Assembly (NCBI GenBank): GCA_035623615.1
Contig: DASPTB010000096.1
Coordinates: 1-17,724 of the forward strand
DNA from: DASPTB01 sp035623615
GTDB lineage: Bacteria > Actinomycetota > UBA4738
Length of the DNA stretch: 17,724 nt
Direction: 5' to 3'
The notes below the pieces were generated by a model. It worked only from the letters and a program-made list of their open reading frames with translations, searched no databases and was not told the DNA's origin. The first letter of the stretch is position 1; each line of letters starts with the position of its first letter. This document shows positions 1 to 7,577 of this stretch, piece by piece. The translations under genes were made by a program, and so were the position numbers.

Positions 1-1
1 G

Positions 2-937
2 AAGGCCGCGCTGGGTCTCCCGGCGAACCTGACCTTCTTCTCGTTCACGATCCTCGCCATGCTCGGGATCGAGACGCCGCTGAACATGGGCGTCGAGGTG
101 AAGAGCGGTGAGGGCGGCGAGGAGAGGGCGATCAGGACCTACCTGTTCTGGGGCGTCATCATCGTCGCGTTCGCGTACGTGTGGGCGACCTGGGGGAACA
201 TGGTCGTGATCAAGGCGGGGGGCGCGAACGGCACCACCGGCGGGATGGAGACGATCGGCCTCGCGATCGGAAGCTGGGCCGGCAAGATCGCTTCGCTGGT
301 CATGGCATGGGTGATCCTCACCGTCGCGGTTGTCTACAACTACTCCTTCGGGCGGCTGCTGTTCGTGTCCGGCATGGAGAAGCGCCTTCCTCACCAGATC
401 GGGCGCGTGAACAAGAACAAGGTGCCCGCCAACGCGATCACGCTGCAGACGGTGATCTCGACCATCCTCACCATCGTCATCTTCTTCATCCTGGGACGGG
501 GTAGCAGCGATCCGTACAAGGCCTTCTACATCCTGTACGCGGGTGTGACGATCGTGTGGTGCATCTCGAGCGCCCTGCTGTTCCTCGACATCTTCTTCGC
601 GAAGAGGGCCGAGCCGGAGATCTTCGAGCGGGAGCGCCGGATCCCCCTCGGGTGGCTCTACATCTGCGGGATCGTCGGGTTCGTCGTCAACATCGCGGCG
701 GTCATGTTCATCTTCGTCGGCTCCTGGTACCCGACCGGGTTCCCCAAGCTCCTCGTCTGGAACGAGTGGATGATCGCGTTCACCGTGGTGTCGGTGGGAG
801 CGGGAATCATCATCTACCTGGTTTCCCAGTCGGCCCGTCACGGGAAGACAGAGGAGCAACTGGTCGACCAGGTCGCGGTGGAGGTCGGCGCCGACGTCGC
901 GACGGTGGAAGCCACGCACCCGCACCCGGCGGACTAG
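2..937 (+). CDS. APC-superfamily amino acid permease, C-terminal part (5' end outside window)
   Basis: The reading frame is open from the first full codon at base 2 to a TAG at 935-937, giving 311 residues and no start, so the N-terminal third or so lies outside the window. The visible part is a polytopic membrane protein. The segment with GIETPLNMGVEVKS resembles the conserved helix and following loop of APC transporters (in the GadC group the equivalent reads roughly 'GMENSAVHVKE'). About six more hydrophobic segments follow. The loop 'SGMEKRLPHQIGRVNKNKVPANAI' matches the family's cytoplasmic 'RDGxxPxxxxxxxxxGxP' loop in position and style. The C-terminus is a short hydrophilic tail rich in Val, Glu and His. 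It probably imports or exchanges an amino acid across the cytoplasmic membrane; the substrate cannot be read. It converges on the split-barrel gene with 20 bases between the two stops, and a 15-bp hairpin starts 35 bases past its stop. Confidence 0.85.
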   Translation, partial: KAALGLPANLTFFSFTILAMLGIETPLNMGVEVKSGEGGEERAIRTYLFWGVIIVAFAYVWATWGNMVVIKAGGANGTTGGMETIGLAIGSWAGKIASLVMAWVILTVAVVYNYSFGRLLFVSGMEKRLPHQIGRVNKNKVPANAITLQTVISTILTIVIFFILGRGSSDPYKAFYILYAGVTIVWCISSALLFLDIFFAKRAEPEIFERERRIPLGWLYICGIVGFVVNIAAVMFIFVGSWYPTGFPKLLVWNEWMIAFTVVSVGAGIIIYLVSQSARHGKTEEQLVDQVAVEVGADVATVEATHPHPAD

Positions 938-957
938 AGGGTAGGGCGAAGAACGCT

Positions 958-1362
958 TCAGCGAATTCCGTAGGAGCGGCTGATCTCGAACTCGTAGATC
1001 AGCCGCTCCTCGCGTTTCATGGCCTCGAGGTACTCGGCGGTGTCGGCCGGCTCGCCGGCCAGGACGCGGTAGAGCGCCAGGTTGAGGTCCGGCGCGTCGG
1101 AACCGTCGAGGATCGTCACGGTCGCTTCCAGGCCCAGCCACCTCCACGCGTCGTCGGTGTCGAACACGAAGAGCGTGCTGCGGGGGTCCCGGCGCAGGTG
1201 CTTCGTCCGGATGCGCCCCTGCGTCCCGCTGCTCCAGAGCTTGCCGTCGACCAGGCCGACGCCGACGCGAGCCACGTGCGGCGTGCCATCCGCTCGAAGC
1301 GTGACCATCGCGGCCGCGTGATTGTCTTCGAGGAAGGCGAGGTGGTCGGCGGGGAGGGTCAC
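958..1362 (-). CDS. Split-barrel (pyridoxamine 5'-phosphate oxidase-like) FMN/F420-binding protein
   Basis: This is a 134-residue protein of the PPOX-like split beta-barrel superfamily, close in style to the actinobacterial Rv1155-type F420-dependent group. Diagnostic stretches are 'AAMVTLRADGTPHVARV' near residues 16-33, 'LWSSGTQGRIRTKHLRRDPR' around 43-62, and the following strand 'STLFVFD'. The Arg/Lys-rich stretch after SSGT is where family members hold the cofactor phosphates. The frame stays open far upstream, but the GTG at 1360-1362 is chosen because it overlaps the stop of the small Lys-rich gene as GTGA, the usual sign of translational coupling. The length also fits the family. Members reduce substrates with F420H2 or bind flavin or heme products; the substrate here is unknown. 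The last 50 bases contain a perfect 15-bp inverted repeat (972-1010). Confidence 0.85.
   Translation of the reverse strand: MTLPADHLAFLEDNHAAAMVTLRADGTPHVARVGVGLVDGKLWSSGTQGRIRTKHLRRDPRSTLFVFDTDDAWRWLGLEATVTILDGSDAPDLNLALYRVLAGEPADTAEYLEAMKREERLIYEFEISRSYGIR
972..1010. repeat. Perfect 15-bp inverted repeat, candidate intragenic terminator
   Basis: AGGAGCGGCTGATCT at 972-986 and AGATCAGCCGCTCCT at 996-1010 are exact reverse complements separated by 9 bases (CGAACTCGT). The hairpin lies inside the last codons of the split-barrel gene and begins 35 bases after the permease stop. For the plus-strand permease transcript it is followed by only a short TTT, so a strong intrinsic terminator is not proven. 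Position and stem length make it a plausible transcription stop or 3'-end stabiliser for the permease mRNA. Confidence 0.6.
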
Positions 1363-1484
1363 TCCCCGCTGCGGGCGGCGCCGGCGGCCGCCTTTTTCGC
1401 CTTCTTGGCCGCGCGCTTTTCCTTGATGCTCGTGGCCGGGGCCTTCTTGCTTGCCTTCGCTGCACCCTTGTCCTTGTTGCCCAC
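1359..1484 (-). CDS. Small Lys/Ala-rich basic protein (41 aa), unknown function
   Basis: This is a 41-residue protein beginning GTG-GGC-AAC-AAG, with 11 Lys, 2 Arg and 13 Ala and only three acidic residues. The sequence opens VGNKDKGAAKASKKAP and continues with a KEKRAAKKAKKAAA stretch that could form a basic helix. Support for a real gene comes from three points. A GGAGG sits about 5 bases before the GTG. The stop (TGA, 1361-1359) overlaps the GTG start of the split-barrel gene in the compact GTGA arrangement. No other gene fills this 120-base space. Its composition recalls short actinobacterial basic proteins and histone-like tails, which suggests nucleic-acid or ribosome association, but I cannot assign a family. 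Expression is probably coupled to the downstream gene. An alternative is a leader peptide whose only job is coupling. Confidence 0.6.
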   Translation of the reverse strand: MGNKDKGAAKASKKAPATSIKEKRAAKKAKKAAAGAARSGE

Positions 1485-1713
1485 GACCGCCTCCGTTTCG
1501 TCGTTCGCGATTGGTCCGGGTTCTGCCTCGATCCTCGTCCAATTGTGACGCCCGGGCAAGCGTTCCGCCATGCGGCGCGGGCCGATGGACGTGCGGCGCC
1601 GCGGCCCCGGTACACTTGTCGAGTCGCCCGAGGCGAACGTTCGGGTGCGGCGCACCTGGTATCGGGCCTCGGCGACTCGCCTCTCCCCTTGCAAGCCTTG
1701 GAGCGTGACCGAC
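1485..1713. promoter_or_regulatory. Divergent intergenic region between the Lys-rich gene and typA
   Basis: These 229 bases separate two outward-facing genes and must carry promoters for both. On the plus strand the best candidate is TACACT at 1611-1616 as a -10, with TGGACG at 1586-1591 as a poor -35 (spacing 19). That would leave an untranslated leader of about 90 bases before typA. On the minus strand I see only the GGAGG ribosome site of the small gene and no convincing -35/-10 pair. No long inverted repeat or riboswitch-like structure was recognised. Confidence 0.3.
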
Positions 1714-3546
1714 GTGCCGAACAGAGACGACCTCCGCAACGTGGCCATCGTCGCTCACGTCGACCACGGGAAGACGACCCTGGTCGACGCCATGCTCTGG
1801 CAGACGGGAGCGTTCCGCGAGAACCAGGACGTCGCCGTCCGGGTCATGGACTCGATGGACCTGGAGCGCGAGAAGGGCATCACGATCCTGGCCAAGAACA
1901 CCGCCGTCCGCTACGGGGGCGTCAAGATCAACATCGTCGACACGCCGGGCCACGCCGACTTCGGCGGGGAGGTCGAACGGGCGCTGACGATGGTCGACGG
2001 CGTCCTGCTGCTCGTCGACGCCAGCGAGGGTCCGCTGCCACAGACGCGGTTCGTGCTGCGCAAGGCCCTGGAGGCCCGGCTTCCCGTGATCCTGGTGATC
2101 AACAAGGTCGACCGGCCCGACGCCCGCATCCGCGAGGTGCTGAACGACGTCTACGAGCTGTTCCTCGATCTCGACGCCGCGGACGACCAGATCGAGTTCC
2201 CCATCCTGTATGCGAACGCGCGCGCGGGGACGGCCTCGCACGACCCGCTCGACCTGGGGAGCGACCTGAAGCCGCTGTTCGAGACCATCCTCGAGCGGAT
2301 CCCGGCTCCTTCCTACCGTGACGGGCACCCGCTGCAGGCGCTCGTCACGAACCTCGACGCGTCGCCGTACGTGGGCAGGCTGGCGCTCTGCCGTGTGCTG
2401 GAGGGCTCCATCCGGCGCGGACAGCAGGTCGCGTGGTGCCGCGAGAACGGCGAGATCGACGCCGCGAAGGTGACCGAGCTGTACGTGACCGAGGCGCTCG
2501 ACCGCGTCGCAACGGAGGAGGCCGGACCCGGCGAGATCATCGCCGTCGCCGGCATCCCCGAGGTCACCATCGGCGAGACACTCGCCGATCCCGACGACCC
2601 GCGGCCGCTGCCGGTCATCCACATCGACGAGCCGAGCCTGTCGATGACGATCGGCATCAACACCTCGCCGCTCGCCGGGCAGGACGGTGACAAGCTCACC
2701 GCGCGGCTGGTGAAGAGCCGTCTCGACCAGGAGGTCGTGGGCAACGTATCGATCCGCGTGCTCGAGGCCGACCGTCCCGACCGCTGGGAGGTGCAGGGCC
2801 GCGGCGAACTGCAGCTCGCCGTTCTCGTCGAGATGATGCGCCGCGAGGGATTCGAGCTCACGGTCGGCAAGCCCCAGGTGGTCACCCGCACGATCGACGG
2901 CAAGCTCTGCGAGCCGGTCGAGCGCGTGTCGGTCGACGCGCCGGAGGAGTACCTCGGCGTCGTCACCCAACTGCTGGCGTCACGCAAAGGCCGGGTCGAG
3001 GAGATGGTCAACCACGGCACGGGCTGGGTCCGCATGGAGTACCTCGTTCCCGCCCGCGGCCTCATCGGGTTCCGCACCGAGTTCATGACCGAGACGCGCG
3101 GGACCGGCCAGCTGCATCACGTCTTCGAAACGTACGAACCGTGGCACGGCGAGCTGCGGACGCGCCCGTCGGGCAGCCTGGTCGCCGATCGCCGAGGACC
3201 GACGACCGCGTACGCGCTTGCGAACCTCCAGGAGCGCGGCGAGCTGTTCGTCCCACCCGGCGTCGAGGTCTACGAGGGAATGATCGTCGGTGAGAACGCA
3301 CGATCCGACGACATGGACGTCAATCCCACGAAGGAGAAGAAGCTCACCAACATGCGAGCCGCCGGCTCGGACGATCTCGTACGGCTCGTTCCTCACCGCG
3401 ACCTCTCGCTCGAACAGGCACTCGAGTTCGTTCGCGAGGACGAGTGCGTGGAGGTGACACCCGGGATCGTGCGTCTGCGCAAGGCCGACCTGTCGGCCCA
3501 CGAGCGCTCCAAGGCGCGCGGTCGCGAACGCGGCGCCGCGGGCTGA
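1714..3546 (+). CDS. typA: Ribosome-associated translational GTPase TypA/BipA
   Basis: This is a 610-residue translational GTPase of the BipA/TypA family, close to the usual length of about 610-635. The G domain is complete: AHVDHGKTT at 14-22 (G1), the EKGITI switch near 53-58 (G2), DTPGH at 76-80 (G3) and NKVD at 130-133 (G4). Domain II, the elongation-factor-like domains and the family-specific C-terminal region follow ('GRGELQLAVLVEMMRREGFE', 'LVPARGLIGFRTEFMT', 'TGQLHHVFETYEPW', 'PTKEKKLTNMRAAGSDD'). TypA binds the ribosome and supports 50S assembly and growth under cold or other stress. GTG at 1714 is preferred because it gives MPNRDDLRNVAI, like homologues, with a GGAG 10 bases upstream. 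GTG at 1705 is the alternative. The gene stands alone and ends 42 bases from the convergent NADH dehydrogenase. Confidence 0.96.
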   Translation: MPNRDDLRNVAIVAHVDHGKTTLVDAMLWQTGAFRENQDVAVRVMDSMDLEREKGITILAKNTAVRYGGVKINIVDTPGHADFGGEVERALTMVDGVLLLVDASEGPLPQTRFVLRKALEARLPVILVINKVDRPDARIREVLNDVYELFLDLDAADDQIEFPILYANARAGTASHDPLDLGSDLKPLFETILERIPAPSYRDGHPLQALVTNLDASPYVGRLALCRVLEGSIRRGQQVAWCRENGEIDAAKVTELYVTEALDRVATEEAGPGEIIAVAGIPEVTIGETLADPDDPRPLPVIHIDEPSLSMTIGINTSPLAGQDGDKLTARLVKSRLDQEVVGNVSIRVLEADRPDRWEVQGRGELQLAVLVEMMRREGFELTVGKPQVVTRTIDGKLCEPVERVSVDAPEEYLGVVTQLLASRKGRVEEMVNHGTGWVRMEYLVPARGLIGFRTEFMTETRGTGQLHHVFETYEPWHGELRTRPSGSLVADRRGPTTAYALANLQERGELFVPPGVEVYEGMIVGENARSDDMDVNPTKEKKLTNMRAAGSDDLVRLVPHRDLSLEQALEFVREDECVEVTPGIVRLRKADLSAHERSKARGRERGAAG

Positions 3547-3588
3547 GACCGTTCCTCTTGCAGGAGTTCTCCGGCCGATCGGCTTCGG

Positions 3589-4896
3589 CTACTCGACCGG
3601 GTCGACCTCTCGGGTCAGCCGGTCCGATCTGCCGCGCAGGATGAGCCGGATGGGGCGGTCCATCCGCAGGTAGTTCCATCCCCACGACGCGAGGACCCAC
3701 GCTCGGTTGCGGAAGCCGATCAGATAGTAGATGTGGACGAACAGCCACGTCAGCCACCCGATCGAGCCGCGCAGCCGCACCCCGTGGATGTCGGCGACAG
3801 CGGACCGCCGGCCGATCGTCGCCATCGTTCCCTTGTCGACGTAGCGGAACGGAGCGGGCTCGCCTCTCTCACCCTTCGCCCGGGCCACGATCGCCCGGGC
3901 GACGTAGCGCCCCTCCTGCATCGCGGGCGGAGAGAGCATCGGGAGCTCGCCCTCGGGCGTCTGGACGGCGGCGGCATCGCCGATGACGTGGACGTCGGAT
4001 GTGCCCTCCAGCCGAAGGAAAGGATCGACGCGCACGCGGTTCGCCCGGTTTCGCGCTGGGGCGCCGTCGCCCAGCGGGTCGACCGGCCGGACGCCTGCCG
4101 ACCACACGACCGTCCGGGTGGCGATCGTCGCGCCGGAGGACAGGACGACATGGTCGTCGTCGGCCTTCTCGACGAAGGTCGACGTGCGGACGTCGATCGC
4201 GCGGTCGCGCAGGGTGCGCTCGGCGTAGGCGCCGAGCGTCGGCGAGAACTGGCCGAGCAGCCGGTCCGTTCCCTCGACCAGCACCACCTCGGCGTCCTCG
4301 TGCCGAAGCTCCGGGTAGTCGCGGCCGAGCACCAGGTGGAGCAGCTCGGCCAGCGCTCCGGCGAACTCGACGCCCGTCGGCCCGCCTCCGGCGACGACGA
4401 ACGTGAGACACGCGGCGCGTTCCTCCGGCGAGGTGGACCGGGCGGCCAGCTCGAGGCTCGCCAGGATGTGGTTGCGAAGGCCGAGCGCCTCGGCGAGGGA
4501 CTTCATCCCGAGCGTGTGCTCGGCCAGGGTCTGGTTGGCGAAGTAGTCGTTGGCGCTCCCGGTCGCGATGACCAGGTCGTCGTAGGCGACGTCGTCGCCC
4601 GCCGCGAGGCGCAGGGTGTGGGCATCCAGATCGGTGGACACGACCGTGGCCTGCCGGAACCGGACGTTCCGCGATCGGCGGAAGATCGAGCGGAACGGGT
4701 AAGCGATGTCGGAGGGATTCAGCAGCGCCGTCGCCACCTGGTACAGCAGGGGCGCGAAGAGGTGGAAGTTGTGCCGGTCGAGCAGCAGGACGTCCACATC
4801 CTCGCCGTCCAACGCGCGGGCGCACGCCAGACCCCCGAACCCGCCGCCGACGATCACCACGCGGCGTCGCCCCCGTCGTGCGGTTCCTTCGCTCAC
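3589..4896 (-). CDS. ndh: Type II NADH:quinone oxidoreductase (NDH-2)
   Basis: This is a 435-residue flavoprotein that passes electrons from NADH to quinone at the inner face of the membrane without pumping protons. The N-terminal FAD Rossmann motif is GGGFGG at 17-22, with the acidic end of beta-2 at D40. The second, NADH-binding Rossmann motif is GGGPTG at 170-175. The FAD-contacting 'DVHVIGDAAA' ends at 310, and the quinone-site segment 'SPPAMQEG' (Q327) corresponds to the family AQxAxQ motif. Residues 378-412 are hydrophobic and aromatic with flanking Arg, as expected for the membrane-anchoring C-terminus. There is no CxxC, so it is not a disulfide reductase. The GTG start at 4896 is supported by a strong purine-rich ribosome site (GGAGGGGGAGG) just upstream. 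It is a single gene, divergent from the small membrane protein. Confidence 0.93.
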   Translation of the reverse strand: MSEGTARRGRRRVVIVGGGFGGLACARALDGEDVDVLLLDRHNFHLFAPLLYQVATALLNPSDIAYPFRSIFRRSRNVRFRQATVVSTDLDAHTLRLAAGDDVAYDDLVIATGSANDYFANQTLAEHTLGMKSLAEALGLRNHILASLELAARSTSPEERAACLTFVVAGGGPTGVEFAGALAELLHLVLGRDYPELRHEDAEVVLVEGTDRLLGQFSPTLGAYAERTLRDRAIDVRTSTFVEKADDDHVVLSSGATIATRTVVWSAGVRPVDPLGDGAPARNRANRVRVDPFLRLEGTSDVHVIGDAAAVQTPEGELPMLSPPAMQEGRYVARAIVARAKGERGEPAPFRYVDKGTMATIGRRSAVADIHGVRLRGSIGWLTWLFVHIYYLIGFRNRAWVLASWGWNYLRMDRPIRLILRGRSDRLTREVDPVE

Positions 4897-5053
4897 GCCT
4901 CCCCCTCCATTCGGCCTCTCCCTCGATTCTCGTCCTCCCGGCGCGATTCGGATCCGCCGGGGCGAGTCGCGTGGTGGACGGCAGCTTGAGGACGTCTTCC
5001 GCGGCGCCGGGCGTCCGGGGCTCCCTCGCTGGTCGACGATGTCCCCGGAGCGC

Positions 5054-5082
5054 TTGAGTGACGCGCGTGGCCGACCTACGCT
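5054..5082 (+). promoter_or_regulatory. Sigma-70-type promoter for the small membrane protein
   Basis: TTGAGT at 5054-5059 and TACGCT at 5077-5082 are separated by exactly 17 bases. This is a good match to a housekeeping -35/-10 pair in a GC-rich genome. Transcription would start near 5089-5091, leaving a very short leader that still contains the GGGAGG ribosome site (5097-5102) before the ATG at 5107. The rest of the 4897-5106 divergent gap shows no other clear signal; the minus-strand ndh promoter was not resolved. Confidence 0.5.
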
Positions 5083-5106
5083 TCCCCAAACGCATCGGGA
5101 GGTGCC

Positions 5107-5388
5107 ATGGAAGCCTTCATCCTGCTCGTCTACATCGCGGTCCTGGCTATCACGATCGTCGCCGGGGTCAAGATCCTCACCAACGCGGGCTATTCGGGGG
5201 TGTGGATCCTCATCATCTTCGTCCCCATCGTCGGCTTCATCATGGCGCTCGTCTTCGCGTTCTCGGATTGGCCCATCCTGCAGGAGCTCAGGCAGCTGCG
5301 CGCGTCGGCCGGTGGTTCGTACGGCACGTACGGGTCGCCGGGAGGCTACCCGCCGCCGGCTCCCCCACCGCCGCCCGTGGCGCAGTAG
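5107..5388 (+). CDS. Small two-helix membrane protein with Gly/Tyr/Pro-rich tail
   Basis: This is a 93-residue protein with an ATG start and a clear GGGAGG ribosome site 4 bases before it. Two hydrophobic helices cover about residues 4-23 and 31-52, joined by a short 'LTNAGYSG' turn. An amphipathic Leu/Arg stretch (about 57-66) follows, then a low-complexity tail (69-93) of Gly, Ser, Tyr and Pro ending in a run of prolines. The helix-turn-helix with Gly and Trp at the start of helix 2 recalls small actinobacterial membrane proteins related to DUF805 or phospholipase-D N-terminal membrane segments. The assignment is tentative and no enzymatic function is implied. The proline-rich tail may be a protein-interaction surface in the cytoplasm. 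It has its own promoter and converges on the DUF255 gene with 18 bases between. Confidence 0.75.
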   Translation: MEAFILLVYIAVLAITIVAGVKILTNAGYSGVWILIIFVPIVGFIMALVFAFSDWPILQELRQLRASAGGSYGTYGSPGGYPPPAPPPPPVAQ

Positions 5389-5406
5389 CCGGCGACGGCC
5401 GCGTCC

Positions 5407-7539
5407 TCAGTCGTCCAGCAGGCCCGCGAGGCCGGCTGCGTCCGTGACCGGGAGCTTGCAGGCGAAGCGCTCGCAGACGTAGGCGGTCGCCCGGCCGTCG
5501 ATCTGCGGCCGATCGCGCAGCAGCGGAATCGCATTGGCCGCCTCGTCATCGTCGGGTCGGGCGAGCGCCGTGACGACGTTCGGCCGGGAACCCACCACGC
5601 CCAGCAGGGCCACGGTGTCGTCGGCCTCGGGCTCGCCGATGATCGCGACCTCCTTCGCCGGGCCGACGGCGAAGTCGAGCGCGCAGAGCGCGTGGCCGAA
5701 CCCCGTGGGCGCAGTGCGCATCCCGTCGGCGATCAGCCGCAGCGCGGAGAGCGCCGCCTCCTCGTACGCGGCCTCGCCGGTGAAACGGGACAGCTTCAGC
5801 AGCACGAGCGCGGCCGCCGAGTTCCCCGACGGGACCGCGTTGTCGTACAGATCCTTCGGTCGCACGACCAACTGCTCCGCGTCCGAGCCCGTCAGGAAGA
5901 ATCCGCCGCGCTCGTCGTCGCGGAACAGGCGCAGCATGTCGTCGGCCAGCGCGCGCGCCTCCCGGAACCACCGGACGTCGAAGGTGGCTTCGTAGAGCGC
6001 GAGGCACCCGTCGGCCATGAGCGCGTAGTCGTCGAGATAGCCGGGGCGGCCGGCTCTGCCGTCGCGCCACGAGCGAAGGAGTCGTCCGTCCTCGCGCCGC
6101 ATCTGCGTGAGGACGAACTCGGCGGCCGATTCCGCCGCAGCGAGTGCTTCACCGGTCCGAAGCTCTGCCTCGGCCGTGGCGAATCCACGGATGGCGAGCC
6201 CGTTCCAGGCTGCGAGCACCTTGTCGTCGGTCGCCGGCGGGACCCGCTGGGCACGGCGTTCGCGGAGGGTCAACCGCAGGTCCATCAGCCGGAAACGCAA
6301 CTCGACGGCATCCACCGCGGCGTTCTCCGCGAGTTCCTCGAACGTTCTGGGGTACCAGAGGACGTTCGTTCCTTCCCAATTGCCACGCGGTGAAGCGCCG
6401 TAGGCGGCGGCAACGACCTCGGCGGGGATCGCCTTTGCGCTCTCCCGCCTCTGCATTTCCGAAAGCGGGGCATAGCTGGTCCATCCACCGGTCCGGACGT
6501 CGCGGGCGGCATCGATCAGCTCCTCCCACGACCAGACGAAGTACTTCCCCTCCACGCCTTCGCTGTCCGCGTCCTGCGACGAAAAGAACCCGCCTTCCGA
6601 GTGGCGCAATCCCATCAACACGTAGCTCATCGTCTCGGAGGCGGGCGCATGGAAGGACGCATCATCCGTCGCACGGAACGCCGCGGCATACAAACCGACG
6701 AGCTGCGCGTTGTCGTAGAGCATCTTCTCGAAGTGCGGGACGTGCCACCGTCCGTCGACCGAATAGCGGTGGAACCCTCCGCCGACCTGGTCGTACACGC
6801 CGCCCCGCGCCATGCGGTCGAGCGTGACGTTCAGGATCTCGTCCGCGCCTTCCCACCCGCGTGCGCGGCACCGCAGCACGAACTCGAGCGTCATCGGCTG
6901 CGGGAACTTCGGCGCGCCGCCGAACCCACCCCACTCGGGGTCGAACGCCCCTTTCAGCCCTTCGAACGCCTCCACGAGGATGCTCTCGTCGAGCGGCTCG
7001 TCCGACGGCGGGAGCTCCGCCGCGCGCGTGATGACGTTTCGCACACGCCGGCCCTGCTCGCTCGTCGCTGCGCGGTCCTGCTTCCATGCGTCGGCGATAC
7101 CGAGCAGGACGCGGGAGAACGCCGGCATCCCGAACCGGTCCTCCTTGGGGAAGTACGTCCCGGCGAAGAACGGCGTGCCGTCCGGCTCGAGGAAGACCGT
7201 CATCGGCCAGCCGCCCGACCCGGTCATCGCCTGAACGGCATCCATGTAGATCGCGTCGATGTCGGGCCGCTCCTCGCGGTCGACCTTGACGGAGACGAAG
7301 TGCTCGTTCATGATCGCCGCCGTCCCCGGATCCTCGAACGACTCGCGCTCCATGACGTGGCACCAGTGGCACGCGGCGTAGCCGATCGAAAGCAGGATCG
7401 GTTTGTCCTCGCGCCCGGCCCGCTCCAGTGCCTCCTCGCCCCAGGGGTACCAGTCGACCGGATTGTGGGCGTGCTGCAAGAGGTACGGGCTGGTCTCGCC
7501 CGATAGGCGGTTGGCCGGACGCACCTCCTCGTCGGTCAT
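5407..7539 (-). CDS. DUF255 thioredoxin-fold/alpha-barrel protein (YyaL/SPATA20 family)
   Basis: This is a 710-residue protein of the widespread DUF255 family (B. subtilis YyaL, vertebrate SPATA20). The N-terminal thioredoxin-like domain opens with 'RLSGETSPYLLQHAHNPVDWYPW' and carries the redox motif CHWC at 57-60 in 'GYAACHWCHVMERESFED', then 'VKVDREERPDIDAIYM' and 'GSGGWPMTVFLEPDGTPFFAGTYFP'. The remaining 500 or so residues form the helical barrel resembling glycan epimerases ('GGVYDQVGGGFHRYSVD', 'PHFEKMLYDNAQL', 'SQDADSEGVEGKYF', 'DDKVLAAWNGLAIRG'). The biochemical function of the family is not established. The ATG at 7539 is chosen over upstream in-frame starts because the conserved N-terminus begins right after it and a GGGAG lies about 9 bases upstream. 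It is divergent from the aldo/keto reductase with only 38 bases between. Confidence 0.93.
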   Translation of the reverse strand: MTDEEVRPANRLSGETSPYLLQHAHNPVDWYPWGEEALERAGREDKPILLSIGYAACHWCHVMERESFEDPGTAAIMNEHFVSVKVDREERPDIDAIYMDAVQAMTGSGGWPMTVFLEPDGTPFFAGTYFPKEDRFGMPAFSRVLLGIADAWKQDRAATSEQGRRVRNVITRAAELPPSDEPLDESILVEAFEGLKGAFDPEWGGFGGAPKFPQPMTLEFVLRCRARGWEGADEILNVTLDRMARGGVYDQVGGGFHRYSVDGRWHVPHFEKMLYDNAQLVGLYAAAFRATDDASFHAPASETMSYVLMGLRHSEGGFFSSQDADSEGVEGKYFVWSWEELIDAARDVRTGGWTSYAPLSEMQRRESAKAIPAEVVAAAYGASPRGNWEGTNVLWYPRTFEELAENAAVDAVELRFRLMDLRLTLRERRAQRVPPATDDKVLAAWNGLAIRGFATAEAELRTGEALAAAESAAEFVLTQMRREDGRLLRSWRDGRAGRPGYLDDYALMADGCLALYEATFDVRWFREARALADDMLRLFRDDERGGFFLTGSDAEQLVVRPKDLYDNAVPSGNSAAALVLLKLSRFTGEAAYEEAALSALRLIADGMRTAPTGFGHALCALDFAVGPAKEVAIIGEPEADDTVALLGVVGSRPNVVTALARPDDDEAANAIPLLRDRPQIDGRATAYVCERFACKLPVTDAAGLAGLLDD

Positions 7540-7577
7540 CGCCCCAGTCTCCCGCAAACCATGGGAACCTGGGGCCC

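Noticed and set aside
1359..1748. A 129-residue reading of the Lys-rich gene starting at 1748
   Set aside because: The extra N-terminal part is not protein-like and would overlap the typA start on the other strand. The GTG at 1484 has a proper ribosome site.
3483..3498. GGCCGAC-CT-GTCGGCC near the typA 3' end
   Set aside because: The 2-base spacer makes it a palindrome rather than a good hairpin, and it is explained by codons for KADLSAHE.
3574..3605. Palindromes GCCGATCGGC (3574-3583) and TCGACC-G-GGTCGA (3593-3605) between typA and ndh, considered as a terminator
   Set aside because: Both are short and close to what GC-rich DNA gives by chance. There is no T-tract, and the second lies inside the ndh coding end. 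The 42-base convergent gap shows no convincing terminator.
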